DNA from: Erythrobacter sp. SG61-1L
GTDB taxonomy: Bacteria > Pseudomonadota > Alphaproteobacteria > Sphingomonadales > Sphingomonadaceae
NCBI RefSeq assembly: GCF_001305965.1
Contig: NZ_JXQC01000003.1
Coordinates: 1,240,001-1,304,000, forward strand
DNA: 64,000 bases
Direction: 5' to 3'
Part shown: piece by piece, positions 60,220 through 64,000 of the stretch
Position numbering within the stretch: the stretch's first letter is position 1
Layout of the letters: each line of letters starts with the position of its first letter
Notes under the pieces: generated by a model
Told to the model about the DNA's origin: nothing
Database searches by the model: none
The model's input: only the letters and a program-made list of their open reading frames with translations
Made by a program: the position numbers and the translations under genes

Positions 60220-61245
60220 ATGAGCGCCTTGCCGCCGACCAATGACGATACCGCGATATGGGACACCTGGCTGGCGCAGTTCCGCCTCCCCATCGTCAAC
60301 ACCGCGATCGAAGTCGGCACGTTCAGGGCGCTGTCTGACGGGCCGCTGAGCACGGATGAACTTGCCGCAAGGCTGGAAGTCGATGCCCGCGCCCTCGCCA
60401 TGCATCTCGCAGCCTTGTGTTCAATGGGCTTCGTCGAGAAACGCCTGGGCAAATGGCGCGCATCGCACACCGCGCGCACATGGCTCCACCCGGAGGCGAA
60501 GGGTTTCTGGGGCGCCTTCCTTGGCCAGATCGACCGGAACGAACATTTGCGCGGGCGGCTGCTGGAATCCCTGCGCACCGGCAAACGGCCTGAACAGGGC
60601 ACGGACAAGCGCCCCGCCGGCTGGGAACAGGGTACGATGCCGCAGGAAGTGGCCGCCAATATCGCTGCCTTCATGCAGGCCCACAGTCAGGCCCCCGCCC
60701 TTGGCGCGGCGCGGATGCCGGTGTTCGGCGAGCTTGCCTGCCTAATGGATGTCGGCTGCGGTTCGGGTGTCTACGGGATTGAGATCGCAAGGGCGAACCC
60801 GGCCCTCAAAGTCGTGTTGATGGACCTGAAGGAAGTGGCGTTCGAAGCCGCTAAATATGTCGATGCCTCAGGATTGGACGGACGGGTTTCCACCTCGGGC
60901 GTCAACATGTTCGAACAGGAATGGCCGCGCGGGGCGGACGGACATTTCTTCTCCAACGTCTTCCATGACTGGACCGAGGAAACCAACCTCGCCATCGCAC
61001 GCAAGAGCTTCGAGGCACTGCCTTCCGGCGGAAGGATCTTCCTCAACGAAATCCTGATGGATGACGATTACACCGGCCCCTATCAGGCGGCGGCCTTCAG
61101 CCTGCTCATGCTGATCGGCACGCTGGGGAAGCAATATTCCCTCGCCGAATTCCGCGCCATTCTGGAAGAAGCCGGCTTTATCGACGTGGAGGCGCAGCGC
61201 ACCGGCGGCGGATATTATTCGCTGGTGAGCGCGCGCAAGCCCTGA
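60220..61245 (+). CDS. SAM-dependent O-methyltransferase (plant-type/acetylserotonin-like)
   Basis: A 341-residue enzyme of the methyltransferase-2 fold. N-terminal winged-helix dimerisation domain (LPIVNTAIEVGTFRALSDGPLS, LSTDELAARLEVDARALAMHL), SAM site LMDVGCGSGVYGIEIA, VLMDLKEVAF, and the catalytic region FFSNVFHDWTEETNLAIA with the His-Asp pair, then GGRIFLNEILMDDDYTGP. These enzymes methylate hydroxyl groups of small aromatics or polyketides. Located directly after the TetR gene, 46 bases on. Confidence 0.87.
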   Translation: MSALPPTNDDTAIWDTWLAQFRLPIVNTAIEVGTFRALSDGPLSTDELAARLEVDARALAMHLAALCSMGFVEKRLGKWRASHTARTWLHPEAKGFWGAFLGQIDRNEHLRGRLLESLRTGKRPEQGTDKRPAGWEQGTMPQEVAANIAAFMQAHSQAPALGAARMPVFGELACLMDVGCGSGVYGIEIARANPALKVVLMDLKEVAFEAAKYVDASGLDGRVSTSGVNMFEQEWPRGADGHFFSNVFHDWTEETNLAIARKSFEALPSGGRIFLNEILMDDDYTGPYQAAAFSLLMLIGTLGKQYSLAEFRAILEEAGFIDVEAQRTGGGYYSLVSARKP

Positions 61246-61350
61246 CAGGGCGAGAGTACGTACAAGCCGAAGTCCGGCGCTTAACCTTTGCCCGCAAGCC
61301 CTGCCTAACCCTGTTCCCGCACTCTCGCGCCGGGAACAGGGAGTACCACC

Positions 61351-61515
61351 ATGCACCGTCTGCTTGCCGACGACACGGGAGCGACCGCGATCGAATACGG
61401 GCTTATCGCCGCATTGATCTCGCTCGCCTTCGTCATCGCCTTCACCAATCTGGGCCTGAGCCTGTCTGGTATATTCAATTCGATCACCGATACATTGGCC
61501 GGAGCGCTGGCTTAG
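61351..61515 (+). CDS. Flp-family type IVb pilin
   Basis: A 54-residue pilin precursor, MHRLLADDTGATAIEYGLIA, too short to stand out by length. The ADDTGATAIEYGLIAALIS part is the Flp/Fap class: prepilin-type cleavage near the Gly, Glu at +5 and a single hydrophobic helix. GGGAG precedes ATG. No tad/cpa assembly genes lie in this window, so it is an orphan or is linked beyond the edge. Confidence 0.85.
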   Translation: MHRLLADDTGATAIEYGLIAALISLAFVIAFTNLGLSLSGIFNSITDTLAGALA

Positions 61516-61575
61516 AAAAGCCTCCAGATCGGAGGGACTTTCATTAACCATTCTTGATTATCGTAAAGGGAATTC

Positions 61576-64000
61576 GTGCCCCCTTGCGAGTTTCTGGTCT
61601 TGTTTCCGTTCGATATTTTTCTGTGCATCCGTGACGATCACGATCTGAAGCTGGTTGTCCTTGCAGCCGCAGTTTGCCTGCTCACTTCCCTCACTGCCGT
61701 ATTGCTGATCCGGCAAGCCGATCAGGAAGACGCAAAGGCAGCGCACCGCTTCATTCTCGCCGGCGGGTTCGCCACCGGTTTCGGCATCTGGGCTACTCAT
61801 TTCATCGCCATGCTGGGATACGATCCAGGCGTGATCTCGGGCTTTCAAATCCGCCTGACTGCCGCATCGCTGGTCATGGTGCTGATCTCCATGATCTCGG
61901 CATTCCTGATCGCGTCGAAATGGCGCCGCCCGCCCGGCCTGGCTGCGGCTGCATTCATTGCCGGCATCGGCGTTGCCGCCATGCATTATGTGGGCATGAT
62001 GTCGCTGGAAATGCCCGCGCTGATCCAGTGGAGCGCCCCCTATATCCTGCTTTCGCTGATGCTGGGCACCGTGCCGCTTTTTCCCGCCTTCAGTCTTGCA
62101 TTTCGGCGGCGAACCCGGGCCAGCGGCCTTGGGGCCGCGCTTATCATGTCCGCGTCGGTCGTGGGCCTGCACTTCAGCGGCATGGCGGCGATAAAGCTGA
62201 TCCCGTGGTCTGTCGGAACGGACGACGCATTGTTCTCCCCTCACATAATGTCTGTCATGGTCAGCGGCGTGACCTTGGGCCTTCTGACTTTGGCCATGAT
62301 CGCCTGGCTCGTCTCGCGCCGTACCAAAGCGGCAATCGAAGCGAGCGAGCGACGGTTCAGCATTCTGGCCAAGGGGATTTCGGACTGCGCGCTCTACATG
62401 CTCGACCGGGATGGCCGCATCGCCAATTGGAACGCTGGCGCTCAGCGGCTGAAAGGCTATGCCGAACGCGAAGTGCTCGGCACTCATTTCGCCCGTTTCT
62501 ACACGCCGGCAGCCCTATCGGATCACAGACCTCAAAAGGCGCTCGGCATTGCGCTCGAGCGCGGGAAATTCAGCGGCGAAGGCTGGCGCGTGCGCAAGGA
62601 CGGTTCGCGCTTCTGGGCACATGTGACCATCGAACGCATCGATACCGAAACCGGGGCCCATGTCGGCTTTGCGAAGATCACCCGCGACATGACCCGGTTC
62701 AAGGAAGATCAGGACAGGATCGAACAGACCCGCCACCAGTTGGATACCGCCCTGGAGCATATGCATCAGGGCCTGTGCCTGTTCGATGCGGAAGAGCGCA
62801 TTGTGCTGCGCAATCGCCGCTTCGTGGAATTGTGGAACCTGCCCGAGGACGCCTGCCCGCCGGGAACGCCGCTGATGGAAGTGGCCAGGGTCACTCTGGC
62901 CGCGAGGCTGGGCGGCGATGTCCCGGAGGAACGCCTGCTCAACATCCGCAAGCAATTGCAGCTCGCGCTTTCCGATCCCGATGCCCCGCCCGCCATTTCC
63001 GAATTCGGCGACGAATTCGTGGTCGCCATCGCCAGCCGCTCGCTGCCCGGCGGCGGCTGGGTCTCCACCTTCGAGGACATCACCGAAAGGCGACGATCGG
63101 AAGCCAAGATCGCCCATATGGCCCTGCATGACGGGCTAACCGGCCTGCCGAACCGAACCAGCTTCAACCGCTGGCTGGACGTGGAGATCGAACATGCCGG
63201 CGGCCGCGCACAGCAAGTGGCGGTGGTGGCAATCGACCTCGATCGGTTCAAGGAAATCAACGACGCGCAGGGCCACGCCGCGGGCGATGAGGTTCTGCAG
63301 AAGATCGCCGCCAGCCTTGCAGAGATGGCCGGGGATGGCGAAGCAGTGGCCCGGCTCGGCGGCGATGAATTCGCCGCGGCAAAGCTGCTGGAACATCCCG
63401 GCGATCTGGCTGATTTCGTGGCACGGGTAAATGCCTGCTTTGCAGCGCCTGCCGCCGCCCAGGACGGGTTCGCCCTGGGGGCCAGCCTGGGCATTGCTGT
63501 CTATCCGGGCGATGCCACCACCCGCGAAGTCCTGCTGAACAATGCGGACCTTGCCATGTACCGCGCCAAGAGCACGCTGGGCGAACACATTTGCTATTAC
63601 GAGCCGGGTATGGACGAGAAGGCGCGCGAACGCCGCCAGCTCGCCAACGATTTGCGGCAAGCCATTCCCCGCAATGAATTTCGCGTGCTCTATCAGCCCC
63701 AGCATTCGCTCAAGACCAAGGAAGTCAGCGGCTATGAAGCGCTGCTGCGCTGGGACCATCCGCGGCGCGGCACTGTCTCGCCGCTCGACTTCATCCCTAT
63801 CGCCGAAGAGAACGGCGAGATCATGCGACTGGGCGAATGGGTGTTGCGCTCGGCCTGTGCCGAGGCAGCAAGCTGGCCGCATCCATGGAAAGTCGCCGTG
63901 AACCTTTCGCCCGTGCAGTTGCACCAGCACGATCTGCCCGAAATGGTCACCCGCATCCTCGTCGAAACCGGCCTTTCGCCGCGCAGGCTGGAGCTGGAGA
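61576..64000 (+). CDS. MHYT-PAS-PAS-GGDEF-EAL cyclic di-GMP protein, C-terminus cut by the window edge
   Basis: Membrane sensor with both cyclase and phosphodiesterase domains. The frame is open from GTG 61576 (AAGGG SD) to the window end, 808 codons. Seven-helix MHYT sensor (about 1-245) with the three motifs WATHFIAML, AMHYVGM and GLHFSGM, thought to bind a metal or diatomic gas. Two PAS-like regions (about 255-375 and 385-500), GGDEF (RLGGDEFAAAK) and the start of EAL (GYEALLRWDHP). No RxxD I-site stands five residues before GGDEF (it reads GDGEAVARLGG), so product inhibition of the cyclase domain is probably lost. Confidence 0.9.
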   Translation, partial: MPPCEFLVLFPFDIFLCIRDDHDLKLVVLAAAVCLLTSLTAVLLIRQADQEDAKAAHRFILAGGFATGFGIWATHFIAMLGYDPGVISGFQIRLTAASLVMVLISMISAFLIASKWRRPPGLAAAAFIAGIGVAAMHYVGMMSLEMPALIQWSAPYILLSLMLGTVPLFPAFSLAFRRRTRASGLGAALIMSASVVGLHFSGMAAIKLIPWSVGTDDALFSPHIMSVMVSGVTLGLLTLAMIAWLVSRRTKAAIEASERRFSILAKGISDCALYMLDRDGRIANWNAGAQRLKGYAEREVLGTHFARFYTPAALSDHRPQKALGIALERGKFSGEGWRVRKDGSRFWAHVTIERIDTETGAHVGFAKITRDMTRFKEDQDRIEQTRHQLDTALEHMHQGLCLFDAEERIVLRNRRFVELWNLPEDACPPGTPLMEVARVTLAARLGGDVPEERLLNIRKQLQLALSDPDAPPAISEFGDEFVVAIASRSLPGGGWVSTFEDITERRRSEAKIAHMALHDGLTGLPNRTSFNRWLDVEIEHAGGRAQQVAVVAIDLDRFKEINDAQGHAAGDEVLQKIAASLAEMAGDGEAVARLGGDEFAAAKLLEHPGDLADFVARVNACFAAPAAAQDGFALGASLGIAVYPGDATTREVLLNNADLAMYRAKSTLGEHICYYEPGMDEKARERRQLANDLRQAIPRNEFRVLYQPQHSLKTKEVSGYEALLRWDHPRRGTVSPLDFIPIAEENGEIMRLGEWVLRSACAEAASWPHPWKVAVNLSPVQLHQHDLPEMVTRILVETGLSPRRLELE

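Noticed and set aside
61558-62487. 309-residue minus ORF over the MHYT region
   Set aside because: The plus strand encodes the MHYT protein with all three motifs in frame, so the opposite ORF is a shadow.

Overview
The window is a gene-dense, GC-rich bacterial chromosome segment (visibly above 60% G+C) with no rRNA, insertion sequence, phage, plasmid or CRISPR signature. Gene content and order point to an alphaproteobacterium of the order Sphingomonadales (Sphingomonas / Novosphingobium / Erythrobacter relatives). The evidence is an XrtA/PEP-CTERM exopolysaccharide kinase and glycosyltransferase, a zapA - 6S RNA - 5-formyl-THF cyclo-ligase - DUF2842 block, a tkt-gap-pgk-fba cluster, a bamD-recN-ligA cluster, an aerobic KorAB, and a Flp pilin. 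I cannot name a species.

Layout. 1-6.4 kb (minus): the end of an XrtA exopolysaccharide locus (prsK, TIGR03013 sugar transferase), preceded by a lipoprotein, a Tat-exported NTF2/SnoaL-like protein and a tandemly duplicated MoaF-like protein. 6.5-12.5 kb: SLC13-type permease, tRNA-Leu, suhB-like phosphatase, efp, thiE and small exported proteins. 12.5-17.7 kb: transketolase, GAPDH, PGK and class I aldolase as one run of lower glycolysis / pentose phosphate genes. 17.9-19.5 kb: zapA, 6S RNA, folate cyclo-ligase, DUF2842. 19.6-24.4 kb: tRNA-Asp, thyA, tRNA-Pro, purF, an SDR and a PilZ protein. 24.4-28.0 kb: a light/oxidative damage type cluster (YdjM-like membrane protein, photolyase, cyclopropane synthase family) with an unusual repeat-rich upstream region. 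28-33.8 kb: PAP2 phosphatase, KorBA, esterase, RppH. 33.8-38 kb: TPR protein, rsmB-like methyltransferase, guaB, 3-hydroxybutyrate dehydrogenase. 38-43.7 kb: YpfJ-type metalloprotease, BlaR1/BlaI-type sensor pair with a visible operator, lactate-dehydrogenase-like flavoenzyme, cyclophilin. 43.7-45.5 kb: nitric-oxide type module (truncated hemoglobin, Rrf2/NsrR-like regulator, two small genes). 45.5-48.1 kb: sdhCDA without sdhB. 48.3-50.9 kb: SDR, class B3 metallo-beta-lactamase, prmA. 51-52.4 kb: diguanylate cyclase. 52.4-58.5 kb: MFS transporter, ligA, recN, bamD. 58.5-61.3 kb: a small secondary-metabolism-like set (CmcJ/NvfI family protein, TetR regulator, O-methyltransferase). 61.3-64 kb: Flp pilin and an MHYT-PAS-GGDEF-EAL protein running off the edge.

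Most of the window is conserved housekeeping sequence. I did not find a clear-cut new defence or mobile system. The best candidates for something undescribed are modest: three CTGTGTGAC-type boxes upstream of the photolyase/cyclopropane synthase operon, a BlaR1-like protease with a proline-rich and Trp/Glu/Lys-rich C-terminal extension instead of a penicillin-binding domain, a duplicated MoaF protein beside a Tat-exported partner, a TetR/CmcJ/O-methyltransferase mini-cluster with a readable operator, and several stem-loop elements at gene junctions. All functional statements rest on reading motifs and remembered family features. No database search was run.
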